A stretch of 64,000 bases of DNA from Treponema_C sp050320395 (GTDB taxonomy: Bacteria; Spirochaetota; Spirochaetia; Treponematales; Treponemataceae): contig NZ_CP144459.1 in assembly GCF_050320395.1 (NCBI RefSeq), forward strand, positions 62,001-126,000, given 5' to 3'. Both the position numbers and the translations under genes were made by a program. Position 1 is the first letter of the stretch. The number at the start of each line of letters is the position of its first letter. The notes under the pieces were generated by a model, which had not been told where the DNA came from, did no database searches, and saw only the letters and a list, made by a program, of their open reading frames with translations. Of the stretch, positions 23,733 to 32,371 are shown one piece after another.

Positions 23733-25469
23733 ATGAATACGTTTCAGGGGATTTCGGCTTCGGGAGGCATCGCAAAAGGAAAAGCCTTCGTCCTCCCCGT
23801 TTATACACGCAAAAGTATAGAGAAAATCCCCCTTGAGCCGGGTACTGCTGCATCCGATTGGGAGCGCTTTGAAAAAGCCCGGCAAAAAACCCTCGAATAT
23901 TTTCAATCCCTCATCGACCAAACAAACAGCCGCCAAGCCGCCATCTTTCAAACCTATGTACTTATGCTTTCCGACCCCGATTTTTTGGGTCAGCTTAAAA
24001 AAGAACACGCCGAGCAGTCCGTGTGCGCAGAGTGGATTGTCGAAAACAAGGCAAAAGAATATGCCGATATGCTGCGTTCCTCGGGCGACAGCTATCTTAT
24101 TGAGCGCGCCGAAGATATTTTGGACGTGTACGGTAAGGTTATCGATAACCTTATGGGCGACGTTCAGGTTTCCTGCGAATCCGTTCCCGAAGGAGCGATT
24201 CTTGCCGCCCGTTTTTTAAGCCCCTCGGATGCCGTTTTTTTATCCAAAAGAAAATTGACGGCGGTTATTTTAGACAAGGGAGCGGCAAACAGTCATTTGG
24301 CTATTTTGGCGCGCACCTACGGCATTCCCCTTGTGTTCGGCATTCACGACATAGAAAGCCTTATCCGTACCGAAGACGTCCTGATTGTTGACGGCTCAAA
24401 CGGCATGATTTTTGTAAATCCCGACGAAAAAACTTCGGCGGAGTACGATAAAAAAATTGCGGGAGAAGCTGCGGAACGCGAAAAACTCGCCGCTTTTTCG
24501 GCTAAGGCTGCCCGAACAAAGGACGGCATTGCCGTAAAAATCTACGCAAACATAGGTTCCGCCGAGGAAGCACGATTAGCCCTTGAAGAAGGAGCGGACG
24601 GTATCGGTTTGTTCCGCACGGAATTCCTTTTTATGCAGTCGGGCCTTATAAGCGAAGAGCGCCAATTTGAAGAATACCGCAGCGTCCTCGAAATTATGAA
24701 AGACAAGCCGGTGGTTATCCGAACACTCGATGCGGGAGGCGATAAAATCGTCGATATTCCCGGCGTTTCGTTTGAAGAAGAAAAAAATCCCCTTCTCGGC
24801 TGCAGGGCAATCCGCCTGTGCCTTAAAATGCCGGATATATTTAAAACCCAGTTTCGCGCCCTTTTTCGCGCAAGCGTTTACGGTTCTTTAAAAATCATGC
24901 TGCCCCTTATTACCGATATCGAACAGGTACGCGAGGCAAAGGCCCTGATTGAAGAAGTAAAAGCCGAACTCAAAGCCGAACATATTCCCTTTAAAGAGGA
25001 CGTTCCTGTCGGCATTATGATAGAAACGCCGGCCGCCGCAATTATGGCCGACGAATTGGCAAAGGAAGCGGCCTTTTTTTCAATCGGCTCAAACGACCTT
25101 ACCCAATACGGCCTGTGCGTAGACCGCGAAAACGCCCAAACCGCAGGCCTCTTTAACGAACTGCACCCTGCCATAAGGCGCCTTATTGTGCAAACGGCAA
25201 AGGCCGCACAAAAAGAGGAGATTCCTCTTTCCGTATGCGGCGAAATGGCTGCGGATAAGGCGCGTATGCTTGTTTTAATGTCGGCGGGAATCAATTCATT
25301 CAGTGTCTCACCTAAAAAAATCGCTTCGCTAAAAGAATGCCTTTCGCATTTTACGGCGGAGCAGATAGAGGCGCTTAAGGACTGGACCGAATCGCCGATG
25401 GATGCGCATTCCTTACAGGAAAAATTGAATGCGTTTTTAAGCGGCACTCATTTAAACGGTGCTCAATAG
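23733..25469 (+). CDS. ptsI: Phosphoenolpyruvate-protein phosphotransferase (PTS enzyme I)
   Basis: Transfers phosphate from PEP to HPr. It is 578 residues from the ATG at 23733, which is set by the promoter ending six bases upstream and the conserved FQGISASGGIAKGKAF start. The phospho-His is H188 in GAANSHLAILAR. The PEP-binding barrel has GLFRTEFLF near 300, RTLDAGGDK near 332, GSNDLTQY near 453 and the catalytic Cys in SVCGEMA near 503. No HPr or PTS permease gene lies nearby. Treponemes often have an incomplete, probably regulatory PTS. First gene of a likely ptsI-der-merR-rsm22 operon. Confidence 0.97.
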   Translation: MNTFQGISASGGIAKGKAFVLPVYTRKSIEKIPLEPGTAASDWERFEKARQKTLEYFQSLIDQTNSRQAAIFQTYVLMLSDPDFLGQLKKEHAEQSVCAEWIVENKAKEYADMLRSSGDSYLIERAEDILDVYGKVIDNLMGDVQVSCESVPEGAILAARFLSPSDAVFLSKRKLTAVILDKGAANSHLAILARTYGIPLVFGIHDIESLIRTEDVLIVDGSNGMIFVNPDEKTSAEYDKKIAGEAAEREKLAAFSAKAARTKDGIAVKIYANIGSAEEARLALEEGADGIGLFRTEFLFMQSGLISEERQFEEYRSVLEIMKDKPVVIRTLDAGGDKIVDIPGVSFEEEKNPLLGCRAIRLCLKMPDIFKTQFRALFRASVYGSLKIMLPLITDIEQVREAKALIEEVKAELKAEHIPFKEDVPVGIMIETPAAAIMADELAKEAAFFSIGSNDLTQYGLCVDRENAQTAGLFNELHPAIRRLIVQTAKAAQKEEIPLSVCGEMAADKARMLVLMSAGINSFSVSPKKIASLKECLSHFTAEQIEALKDWTESPMDAHSLQEKLNAFLSGTHLNGAQ

Positions 25470-25498
25470 AAGCAAAGCCGCATAACGGAGAACACTGC

Positions 25499-26878
25499 AT
25501 GGAAACAAACACCGCACAGGGACGTGCGTACCGCAATCAGCCCCTTGTCGTTATAGCCGGCCGCCCGAATGTCGGTAAATCCACCCTCTTTAACCGCCTT
25601 TTGCGCAAACGGCGCGTTATTACCGACCCGACCCCCGGCGTTACCCGCGACCCTGTGGAAGAAACGGTTTTTATCAAAGACAAGCCCGTTCGCTTTATGG
25701 ATACCGGCGGTTTTAAACTGACCCGCACCCTCGGCAGTATGGAAGCGGTGCTTGACGACTTGGTTGTGCAAAAGACCGTTGATGCCCTCAAAAAAGCCGA
25801 CCTTATTGTGCTCCTTCTTGATGCAGGTGAAATTACGCCCGAAGATGAAGAATTTATCGGTCTGCTGCGCCCTTATTGGGACCGTATTGTCGCAGCGGTT
25901 AATAAAACCGAAGGCGGGCGTTTGGAAAGCGAAGCGTTGAATTTTCACCGCTTCGGCTTTAAAGAATTGATTTGTATTTCGGCCGAACACGGCGACCGCA
26001 TACCCGAACTTATAGATTTGATTTTTTCAAAGCTTGATTTTTCCGCCCTTGAAAAAGCCGAAGAAAAAGAGCCTATAAAGCTTGCGATTATGGGAAAGCC
26101 GAACACGGGAAAATCCACCCTGTGCAACCTTTTAACGGGAAGCGAGCTTTCCATTGTCAGCGATTATGCGGGAACGACGCGCGATGTTGTGGAAGGCTCG
26201 TTCCGCTATAAAGGGAAGGATTTTTTAGTGCTCGATACCGCAGGCATAAGGCGCAAATCAAAAGTAAAAGAAAATGTGGAATATTATTCGGTAAACCGCG
26301 CCATAAAAACCCTTGAGCGCGCCGACGTGGTGCTTTATCTTATGGATGCCGCCGAGGGTTTAACCGACCAGGATAAAAAGGTGATAAAACTTGCCCACGA
26401 CCGCGGCCGCGCCCTGATTTTTGTGCTCAATAAGTGGGATACGCAGGCTCAGGATAAAAAAACGGCGCGTAAAGCCGAAGAAAACATCCGCATTATGTTC
26501 GGGCACATGGCCTATGCTCCGATTCTTGAAATTTCGGCAAAGGAAAATACGGGCATTAAGCCGCTTTTAAACACGGTTGTGGAATTATACAATCAGTTGA
26601 ATCGAAAAATCGATACGGGGCCTTTAAATACCGCTTTAAAAGACTGGATTGCGGCTTATCCGCCGCCGGCGTCGCGCAGTGCCCGCTTTCATATCCGCTA
26701 TGCGGTGCAAACAAAGACAAACCCCGTTGTGTTTTTGCTTTTTGCAACCAAGCCCGATTCGGTTCCCCAATCTTATATTGCCTATTTGAAAAATAAAATG
26801 CGTGAAGACTTGGGTTTTAGCAAAATTCCGATTACAATAGAGATGCAGGCAAGCCGTAAAAGATGGGAGGACAGATAA
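25499..26878 (+). CDS. der: Ribosome biogenesis GTPase Der (EngA)
   Basis: Essential double GTPase acting in 50S subunit assembly. The 459 residues contain the first G domain (GRPNVGKST near 18-26, DTGG near 67, NKTE near 136), the second (GKPNTGKST near 198-206, DTAGIRR near 245, NKWD near 313) and the C-terminal KH-like domain ending in KIPITIEMQ. The walker and G-box residues are intact. It follows ptsI by 29 bases and precedes merR by 4 bases, so it is probably cotranscribed. Confidence 0.97.
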   Translation: METNTAQGRAYRNQPLVVIAGRPNVGKSTLFNRLLRKRRVITDPTPGVTRDPVEETVFIKDKPVRFMDTGGFKLTRTLGSMEAVLDDLVVQKTVDALKKADLIVLLLDAGEITPEDEEFIGLLRPYWDRIVAAVNKTEGGRLESEALNFHRFGFKELICISAEHGDRIPELIDLIFSKLDFSALEKAEEKEPIKLAIMGKPNTGKSTLCNLLTGSELSIVSDYAGTTRDVVEGSFRYKGKDFLVLDTAGIRRKSKVKENVEYYSVNRAIKTLERADVVLYLMDAAEGLTDQDKKVIKLAHDRGRALIFVLNKWDTQAQDKKTARKAEENIRIMFGHMAYAPILEISAKENTGIKPLLNTVVELYNQLNRKIDTGPLNTALKDWIAAYPPPASRSARFHIRYAVQTKTNPVVFLLFATKPDSVPQSYIAYLKNKMREDLGFSKIPITIEMQASRKRWEDR

Positions 26879-26882
26879 GGGC

Positions 26883-27224
26883 GTGAAAGGTTTTTCGATA
26901 GGCGAAGTTGAAAAAATCACCTCCGTAAAAGCCCATACCCTGCGTTATTGGGAAGAATCGATTCCCTCCCTTGCCCCGCAAAAAGATATGGGCGGGCGCA
27001 GGCTGTATTCAAACCGCGATGTACAGACCTTTTTACGCTTAAAATATCTTATTCAGGAAAAAAAATACACGATTGAAGGAGCGCGTGAAGCCCTTATTGC
27101 CGAAGCGGCCGCAGCAGGAAGCGCTTGCGGAAAAAGTCTTACGGCGGAATTAAACCGTATAAAAAGCGAACTTTTGGATTTGTACCGTTTGGTTCGCAAT
27201 GTCGGCACGGAGACGGAAGAATGA
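26883..27224 (+). CDS. MerR-family transcription regulator
   Basis: A 113-residue protein with GTG start, four bases after der. The N-terminal winged helix is typical (FSIGEVEKITSVKAHTLRYWEE, GRRLYSNRDVQTFLRLKYLIQEKKYTIEGAREAL, described in part). A short C-terminal dimerisation helix ends in an acidic tail. No effector domain or cysteine metal site is present, so it belongs to the small MerR group that binds no obvious ligand. Its stop overlaps the next gene's ATG. Target genes are unknown. Confidence 0.88.
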   Translation: MKGFSIGEVEKITSVKAHTLRYWEESIPSLAPQKDMGGRRLYSNRDVQTFLRLKYLIQEKKYTIEGAREALIAEAAAAGSACGKSLTAELNRIKSELLDLYRLVRNVGTETEE

Positions 27225-28420
27225 ATCTATTTGCGGCATTACCCGAAAAAGAGCGTTTGATTGCCGAGCGCTTCGATTCGCTCATTCAGGATATAAAGCC
27301 TTTGAACTCGAAACAGCTTGCTTTTTTGCCGCGCGACATACAAAGGCTTTCGGCTTTGCTTACCGCCGAACGCTCAAGCCTTAAAGCGGGCTATATGAAC
27401 AATGCGGTAATGCTTTCCGCATATACGCGCTATTTTATGCGGTGGAATCTTTTCCGCCTTACTTCTCTTTTTGCGGGTATGGATACAACTGCTTTTGATT
27501 TTTTAAAAGACGACGATTACTGCCTCGATATAGGTTCGGGCCCGCTTACGGTGCCGATTGCCCTCTATCTTGCGCGGCCGGAACTGCGCGGAAAAAAGCT
27601 CAACTGGTATTGTATGGACACAAGCCAAAACGCCCTTGCCTTAGGCGAAAACTTTTTTTTATCCTGTGCCGCCCGCCTTCAAACCGAAGAAGGCGAACCT
27701 GCATGGCGCATTGTACGTGTAAAGGGCGAAATGGGAACCCGCATAAAAAACAAAGTGTCCTTTGTAAGCTGTGCGAATATGTTTAATGAGCTGTATTGGG
27801 ATACGCACAACCCTTTGGAAAAAGAAGCAAAAAAGTACGCCGCCCTGCTTTTATCGTATACGGTACCGCAGAAAGCGGTCTTTGTCGTAGAACCGGGAAT
27901 TCCCCGCGCCGCACGCTTTGTAAGTTTACTGCGTTCGGCCTTAATCCGAAGCGGTATGCACATACATGCTCCCTGTCCGCACGAAGGCGCCTGCCCGATG
28001 GAAGGGAAAAAGGGCGGTAAATGGTGCCATTTTATATTGGACACGGAAAGCGCCCCGAAAAATCTGCAAGCCCTTTCGGAAAAGGCGGGGCTTCCCAAAG
28101 ACAGGGCGGCTTTAAGTTTTGTTTTTGCGTCCTCAAGTCCTGCGCACCAAAGCTCATCAAAACCGGCCGGCGGAAAGACTGCCGGAAAATCCGCTCAGGG
28201 CGCAAGCCGGCAGCACATACGTATCTGTTCCGACCCGATAGTCCTCCCCCACGGCAAAACCGGCCGTTACGCATGCGCTCACTGGGGGCTTACCCTCGTA
28301 ACCGGTCATCGAATAAAAGATGCTTTGTCGGGAGACTTACTGTATGCGGATTTAAGCGCGCAGGACATTCAAGCACTGCCGGTCGACCGCAAAAGCGGCG
28401 CAAAGATAGTCAATGTGTGA
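27221..28420 (+). CDS. Rsm22-like rRNA methyltransferase family protein
   Basis: A 399-residue protein from the ATG at 27221, which overlaps the merR stop by four bases. A class I SAM-binding fold starts near residue 100 (CLDIGSGPLTVPIALYLA). A family-typical cysteine cluster follows (CPHEGACPM near 250 and WCHF near 268), as in Rsm22/mitochondrial small-subunit proteins, where it binds a metal or Fe-S cluster. A low-complexity Ser/Lys/Gly linker lies near 310-325, then a C-terminal domain with RICSDPIV and GLTLVTG. Likely acts on the small ribosomal subunit. Substrate not proven. Confidence 0.8.
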   Translation: MNLFAALPEKERLIAERFDSLIQDIKPLNSKQLAFLPRDIQRLSALLTAERSSLKAGYMNNAVMLSAYTRYFMRWNLFRLTSLFAGMDTTAFDFLKDDDYCLDIGSGPLTVPIALYLARPELRGKKLNWYCMDTSQNALALGENFFLSCAARLQTEEGEPAWRIVRVKGEMGTRIKNKVSFVSCANMFNELYWDTHNPLEKEAKKYAALLLSYTVPQKAVFVVEPGIPRAARFVSLLRSALIRSGMHIHAPCPHEGACPMEGKKGGKWCHFILDTESAPKNLQALSEKAGLPKDRAALSFVFASSSPAHQSSSKPAGGKTAGKSAQGASRQHIRICSDPIVLPHGKTGRYACAHWGLTLVTGHRIKDALSGDLLYADLSAQDIQALPVDRKSGAKIVNV

Positions 28421-28435
28421 GCGGGAGACGGATAC

Positions 28436-28750
28436 TTATGATCCGCCTTTTCGTATGTGTTTTGCAAGCTTGTCTTTGTTTTTGTAAACCGTATTTCGGG
28501 GTTCACAACAAAGCATTATAACTATTTGATTGTCTCTTTTCGTTCCGACAAGGAGGTGATCGGGAAAAGATGCATCCTTAAATCTTATTAAACCTTTCAG
28601 ATTACCCTTTAAATCTTTTGCCCCGTGAGCATATATTTCGGTCATTGAACAGGTTTCAAGCTTTTCAAGGTATTTGAAGACCGCGTTTTGAACGGCTTTT
28701 TCACATTTTGCAATATCTTTTATCGCCCGCTTACTCAATTCGATCCGCAT
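28436..28750 (-). CDS. RelE/ParE-superfamily toxin
   Basis: A 104-residue basic protein with the small RelE-fold pattern: an N-terminal IELSKRAIKDIAK helix, YLEKLETC, then a central KDLKGNLKGLIRFKD segment and strands LLVGTKRDNQIVIMLCC. Such toxins cut mRNA on the ribosome or poison gyrase; which one is not clear here. The ATG lies within the 3' end of the ribbon-helix-helix gene (20-bp overlap), the standard antitoxin-toxin order. It has no known orientation-specific partner downstream. Confidence 0.7.
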   Translation of the reverse strand: MRIELSKRAIKDIAKCEKAVQNAVFKYLEKLETCSMTEIYAHGAKDLKGNLKGLIRFKDASFPDHLLVGTKRDNQIVIMLCCEPRNTVYKNKDKLAKHIRKGGS

Positions 28751-28967
28751 CGATCATCTTCCTTGCTTCACTTATTGAATAGGTTTTTTGCCCGTCTTCC
28801 ACCCATTCTTTGTATGCGGCTTCCCCCAGATAATACAGTTCCATATCTTCAATATTTTCTTCAAGAAGTGTTCTTACCAAATAGGATTTTGAGTGTTTTG
28901 AAATAGATGCAATTCTGTCCAATCGGGCTTCCAATCCGCTTGATGATTCCAATCTGACTGCCAGCAT
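28731..28967 (-). CDS. Ribbon-helix-helix antitoxin (RelB/CopG type)
   Basis: A 78-residue protein from the ATG at 28967. The N-terminal LAVRLESS strand and the SKSYLVRTLLEENIEDMELYYL helices form a ribbon-helix-helix dimer, which binds operator DNA. The C-terminal YKEWVEDGQKTYSISEARKM wraps the toxin. The order antitoxin then toxin, with overlapping frames, supports a type II pair. An insert-like SSSG follows the first strand. A perfect 17-bp palindrome lies in its promoter and is the likely autorepression site. A start five codons further upstream (28982) is also possible. Confidence 0.78.
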   Translation of the reverse strand: MLAVRLESSSGLEARLDRIASISKHSKSYLVRTLLEENIEDMELYYLGEAAYKEWVEDGQKTYSISEARKMIDADRIE

Positions 28968-29003
28968 ATAGCCTCCTTCCAAAACAGCGATTTCTTTTTT
29001 AAA

Positions 29004-29032
29004 CGTATAACATTGTTATACAAATCTGTCAA
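29004..29032 (-). promoter_or_regulatory. Toxin-antitoxin promoter with a perfect palindromic operator
   Basis: On the minus strand TTGACA (29032-29027), a 17-bp spacer and TATACG (29009-29004). Between them lies a perfect palindrome, GTATAACA-A-TGTTATAC (29005-29021), that covers the -10 box. A bound antitoxin would block RNA polymerase. Confidence 0.75.
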
Positions 29033-29068
29033 GCTTATGTACATCTATGTCCGGTTAAGGAGTGAAGA

Positions 29069-29665
29069 TTATTTTTTCTGCTCAAACAAGCCTGTATATC
29101 TACTTTCATACCTTCGTATTAAAAGAAGATTGGATATATTGAAGCTTGTTTTCCCTTTTTTTACATAAAGAAAGAGATCTCTATTGAGAACGGCTAAAAC
29201 ATAACCGGTATTTTTGCGAATATTTATATTTTGGGGCAGACTACGAATCTTATTATTCGCTATCTGTGCTATTACAATATAGGAATCATTAAAACGCCCA
29301 TACCAAATTTTCTCATCCTTAATTTCAGCTTGTTCAAATTCTATATCTTCACACACAAATGAATTAAAAGAAACATCTTTTTCTTTTACGATATCGAATA
29401 CCGTCATATCTCTCCCTAAAACGGAACAGCGAAAACAAAAATTATCACTACCCGGCTCTGTTATAATGATTTGACCGACCGGTGTTCCTTCATTAAAATT
29501 GCATAATTCATATACACCCGGCTGCGGTTCTATATACACGGGAGGCTTTTCTTCAGGACGACAACTGTGGCATACATCAATCCCCACAAGCATAAAAACA
29601 GCAAGAGGCAACTGTACTAAAAAATAAAAGAGCCAATATTTTTTTGACTTAAAAAAACCGCCCAT
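29069..29665 (-). CDS. Membrane-anchored or secreted protein, unknown function
   Basis: A 198-residue protein with one hydrophobic N-terminal segment (about 9-28, preceded by KSKKYW). The remainder is polar and contains CHSC near 32-35 and two further Cys pairs, plus beta-prone stretches. No family is recognised. The gene starts three bases after the fadD-like stop on the same strand, so it is probably cotranscribed with it. AT-rich relative to its neighbours. It is followed by about 100 bases without a gene before the toxin-antitoxin promoter. Confidence 0.55.
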   Translation of the reverse strand: MGGFFKSKKYWLFYFLVQLPLAVFMLVGIDVCHSCRPEEKPPVYIEPQPGVYELCNFNEGTPVGQIIITEPGSDNFCFRCSVLGRDMTVFDIVKEKDVSFNSFVCEDIEFEQAEIKDEKIWYGRFNDSYIVIAQIANNKIRSLPQNINIRKNTGYVLAVLNRDLFLYVKKGKTSFNISNLLLIRRYESRYTGLFEQKK

Positions 29666-29668
29666 CCT

Positions 29669-31576
29669 CTACCTGAACAGGCTTTGCATTTCTTTTGCGT
29701 AGAGTTCGGGAATTTTGTAGCGCATAATTTCCTGTTTTGCCGACAATTCAACGCCGACTTGGAAAGCTTTGGGTAAAAGGCGGAATGCGTTTATGCGTTC
29801 AAACAGGCGGAAGCCGCTTTTTGCATTGACTAAAGAAGATATTTCGGTTTCAAAAAGCTTTTGCACTTCGCTTTCTTTCAGTAATTTTTCGTAGCTGTCG
29901 TAAAGGATGCCCTTTTCGGCGGCAAAAGCTTTTACTTCTTCTTCGGAGGGAACAATCAGAGCTGCAAGGTATTTTTCGTCCTGGCCGACAACAACTGATT
30001 GGGCAACAAAGCGCGATTCGTTTATACGCATTTCAATCGGGAGCGGCTCGACGTTTTCGCCGCCGCGTAAAACAATCGTGTCTTTTATACGGCCGCGCAG
30101 TACCAGTTCTCCGTCTACCGTAAGCATTCCCAAATCGCCGGTGTTAAACCAGCCGTCTTTATCTATAACCCTTGCGGTTAAATCGGGCTTTTTATAATAG
30201 CCCTTCATAACGATGCCGCCGCGCACATGCACGACTCCCTTTTCGCCGGGCGGCAAAACGCTGCCGTCTTCGCCGACTATGCGCACTTCCACTCCGCGGA
30301 TGGGAGAACCGACGGTTCCGAAAACGGGACGGTAAAAGGGGCGCACCGATACGACGGGAGCGGTTTCGGTTAATCCGTAGCCTTCAACAAGTTTTACGCC
30401 GACAGCGGCAAAAAAGTTGTCCACAACGGGAGGCAGGGCACCTCCGCCGGAAACTCCGCCGCGAAATGCATTGCCCAGTTTGGCACGTATTTTTTTGAAT
30501 ATAATGGCTCCTCCGAGCAGTTTAAGCGGATACAGTAAAAGCCAGGGCAGGGTTAAAAAAATCCATTTCGGAACGGGACATGTTTTTTTAAAGCGCGCGG
30601 TTGTATTAAACAAAACCCTGTCGATGCGCGAATGCAAAACCGCAACCGCCGTAAAAAAGCTGTACAAAACAAACACGATGCCGCCGGTTTTACGCATGGC
30701 GCGGTTAATTCCTTCATATATGGCTTCAAAAACGCGCGGAACCGCCGGAATAATTTGCGGATTAAGGGCTTGGAAGTCCGCAAGCATAATGCTGCCTATC
30801 GGCTTTGAATAACAAATCGCACCGCCTTGAATAAGGATAACGTATTCGCAGCTTCTTTCAAAAGAATGCCATACGGGAAGCACACAAAGGGCGCGTTCTC
30901 CCGGTGTTAAATTGATGCGTTCGGGAAGTTCATCCAATTGGGCGATAAAGTTTCGGTGGCGAATCATAACGCCCTTCGGTTCTCCGGTTGTTCCGGATGT
31001 AAAGATAATACAGGCTGTACTTTCTCCCGTTCCCTTGTCAAGTTCCTGTTCAACCTTTCCGGGATGTTTTTCGCGGTATGCCTTACCCGAAGCCATAAGG
31101 TCGCTAAACCCGAGAATATCGACCTTTGCTTTTTTGCATTCTTTTTTTAAGTCGTCGGCTATGTCATCAAAACAGATAATGCGCTTTAAATCGGGCAAAG
31201 ACGTTTTTAATCCGATGATTTTACGCACTTGTACGGGATTTTCGGCGACGGTTGTTTTGCATTCGGCAAAGGATAAAATATAGGCAAGGTCTTTTTCGAC
31301 GGCATCACAGCCGCGCGGCACGTCCGCAGCGCCTATGGCCATAATGCCCATACAGGCTTGCAGCCATTCAAAGCGGTTATCGGAAATCAAGCCGACATTT
31401 TCTTCCCGTTTAATTCCCAGCGATAAAAGCCCGGCTCCGAAATCGAGCGCCTTTTGAAACAGTTCTTCATAGGTAAAGGAAGAAAAGGCTCCTTTTTCAT
31501 TTTTAAAATACTGAGCGGGAATCTTAGGCCACTTGGCTGCGGCCTCTTGAAGCATTTTGGGAACGGTTTGCGTCAT
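29669..31576 (-). CDS. Long-chain acyl-CoA synthetase (AMP-forming)
   Basis: A 635-residue ANL-family enzyme that activates fatty acids to acyl-CoA via acyl-AMP. The P-loop-like TSGTTGEPKGVMIRH lies near 190-204. GYGLTETAPVVS near 390 is the adenine-binding motif, GWFNTGDLGML near 470 holds the conserved Asp, and GRIKDTIVLRGGENV near 492 precedes the C-terminal lid. A hydrophobic stretch near 290-345 could bind the membrane. The ATG has GGGGAGG well placed and a sigma70 promoter 59 bases upstream. Treponemes cannot make fatty acids de novo in many species, so scavenging host lipid is a likely role. Confidence 0.92.
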   Translation of the reverse strand: MTQTVPKMLQEAAAKWPKIPAQYFKNEKGAFSSFTYEELFQKALDFGAGLLSLGIKREENVGLISDNRFEWLQACMGIMAIGAADVPRGCDAVEKDLAYILSFAECKTTVAENPVQVRKIIGLKTSLPDLKRIICFDDIADDLKKECKKAKVDILGFSDLMASGKAYREKHPGKVEQELDKGTGESTACIIFTSGTTGEPKGVMIRHRNFIAQLDELPERINLTPGERALCVLPVWHSFERSCEYVILIQGGAICYSKPIGSIMLADFQALNPQIIPAVPRVFEAIYEGINRAMRKTGGIVFVLYSFFTAVAVLHSRIDRVLFNTTARFKKTCPVPKWIFLTLPWLLLYPLKLLGGAIIFKKIRAKLGNAFRGGVSGGGALPPVVDNFFAAVGVKLVEGYGLTETAPVVSVRPFYRPVFGTVGSPIRGVEVRIVGEDGSVLPPGEKGVVHVRGGIVMKGYYKKPDLTARVIDKDGWFNTGDLGMLTVDGELVLRGRIKDTIVLRGGENVEPLPIEMRINESRFVAQSVVVGQDEKYLAALIVPSEEEVKAFAAEKGILYDSYEKLLKESEVQKLFETEISSLVNAKSGFRLFERINAFRLLPKAFQVGVELSAKQEIMRYKIPELYAKEMQSLFR

Positions 31577-31634
31577 TGTTTTCCTCCCCGGAAATACAAA
31601 ATATCAAAGTTTGTCATTTTGACTTTATAAAGAT

Positions 31635-31663
31635 ACTATACAATAAATGTGTAAAAAAATCAA
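31635..31663 (-). promoter_or_regulatory. Promoter of the acyl-CoA synthetase gene
   Basis: On the minus strand TTGATT (31663-31658), a 17-bp spacer and TATAGT (31640-31635). The leader would be about 50 bases and ends in a GGGGAGG ribosome site. Confidence 0.6.
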
Positions 31664-31782
31664 GCCGGGTTTCCGTCAACCGCTGAAAACGGGTTCTCGG
31701 AATGCAGTCATATGACTTTTATATAATTTGAATGCGGAAAAGTTGAGCGAACGGGACTTCGGGTCTTTGGAGGCGAAAAGAT

Positions 31783-31811
31783 TTGACTTAGCGTACGGAA
31801 AATGATAAAAT
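31783..31811 (+). promoter_or_regulatory. Promoter of the structured RNA locus
   Basis: TTGACT (31783-31788), a 17-bp spacer and TAAAAT (31806-31811). Transcription should start near 31818, directly before three hairpins. The rest of the 410-base gap (31577-31986) holds the fadD promoter and a perfect AGTCATATGACT palindrome at 31706-31717. Confidence 0.6.
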
Positions 31812-31817
31812 AGGGTA

Positions 31818-31914
31818 ATAAAAAAAGGTTTCCGTATTATCAACGATAATAGGGAAACCTTTTGTCCGAATCCGGACATCGGAGAGAGTTTATAAGCTCA
31901 TTTGTAAGCTTATT
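31818..31914 (+). ncRNA. Candidate small structured RNA or leader with three hairpins
   Basis: After a good sigma70 promoter come three consecutive inverted repeats. The first is 31823-31863, with 11 bp (AAAAGGTTTCC with GGAAACCTTTT), a G-G mismatch, 7 bp (TATTATC with GATAATA) and an AAC loop. The second is 31864-31877, GTCCG-aatc-CGGAC. The third is 31892-31913, ATAAGCT with AGCTTAT. An unpaired GGAGAGAG lies between the second and third. No open frame with a start fits. It could be an independent small RNA or the 5' leader of the NusG-II gene that begins at 31987. Matches no RNA family I know. Confidence 0.4.
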
Positions 31915-31986
31915 TAAATGATAACACGGGTTGTTTGCGCTGTCAAGCAAAAAACTCCAAAAGCAGCAGTATATAAAGAGGCGGAA

Positions 31987-32370
31987 ATGCAGAGGAAAAA
32001 AAGGCTGAAGCCGATTGATTATGTTATCATCGCGGTTTTTTTTGCGGCGGCCGCTTTTTCTCTTATATACGCCCTTCAGCATAAAGAAGGCAAGGCCCGC
32101 CTTATTGTCAGCGACGGAAAAAGAGAGTGGGTGTATCCCTTGGATGAAGACAGAGAGATTGAAGTAAAGGGAGACTTGGGAATAAGCCGCATACGTATAA
32201 AAAACGGACAAGCCCTCTTTCTTGATTCTCCCTGCGATAACCGTGTATGCGTACAAAGCTTTCCGCTGAGCCGCAACGGTGATTGGGCGGCGTGCTTGCC
32301 GAACCAAATTTTTATTCATGTGGAGGGCGCCGGCGATTCCGATTCAAGCTTTGATGCCGTCGGCTTTTAG
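31987..32370 (+). CDS. NusG domain II-containing membrane-anchored protein
   Basis: A 127-residue protein from the ATG at 31987, preceded by AAGAGG. One membrane helix (residues 11-30) is followed by a NusG_II-type extracytoplasmic domain: a WVYPLDEDREIEVKG strand pair, IRIKNGQALFLDSPCDNRVC near 75-95 and AACLPNQIFIHVEG near 102. The Cys pairs around CDNRVC and AACLPN are the family signature. These proteins occur in anaerobes and are often near flavin or polyprenyl-related genes, but the role is not settled. The next gene starts two bases after its stop. Confidence 0.85.
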   Translation: MQRKKRLKPIDYVIIAVFFAAAAFSLIYALQHKEGKARLIVSDGKREWVYPLDEDREIEVKGDLGISRIRIKNGQALFLDSPCDNRVCVQSFPLSRNGDWAACLPNQIFIHVEGAGDSDSSFDAVGF

Positions 32371-32371
32371 A

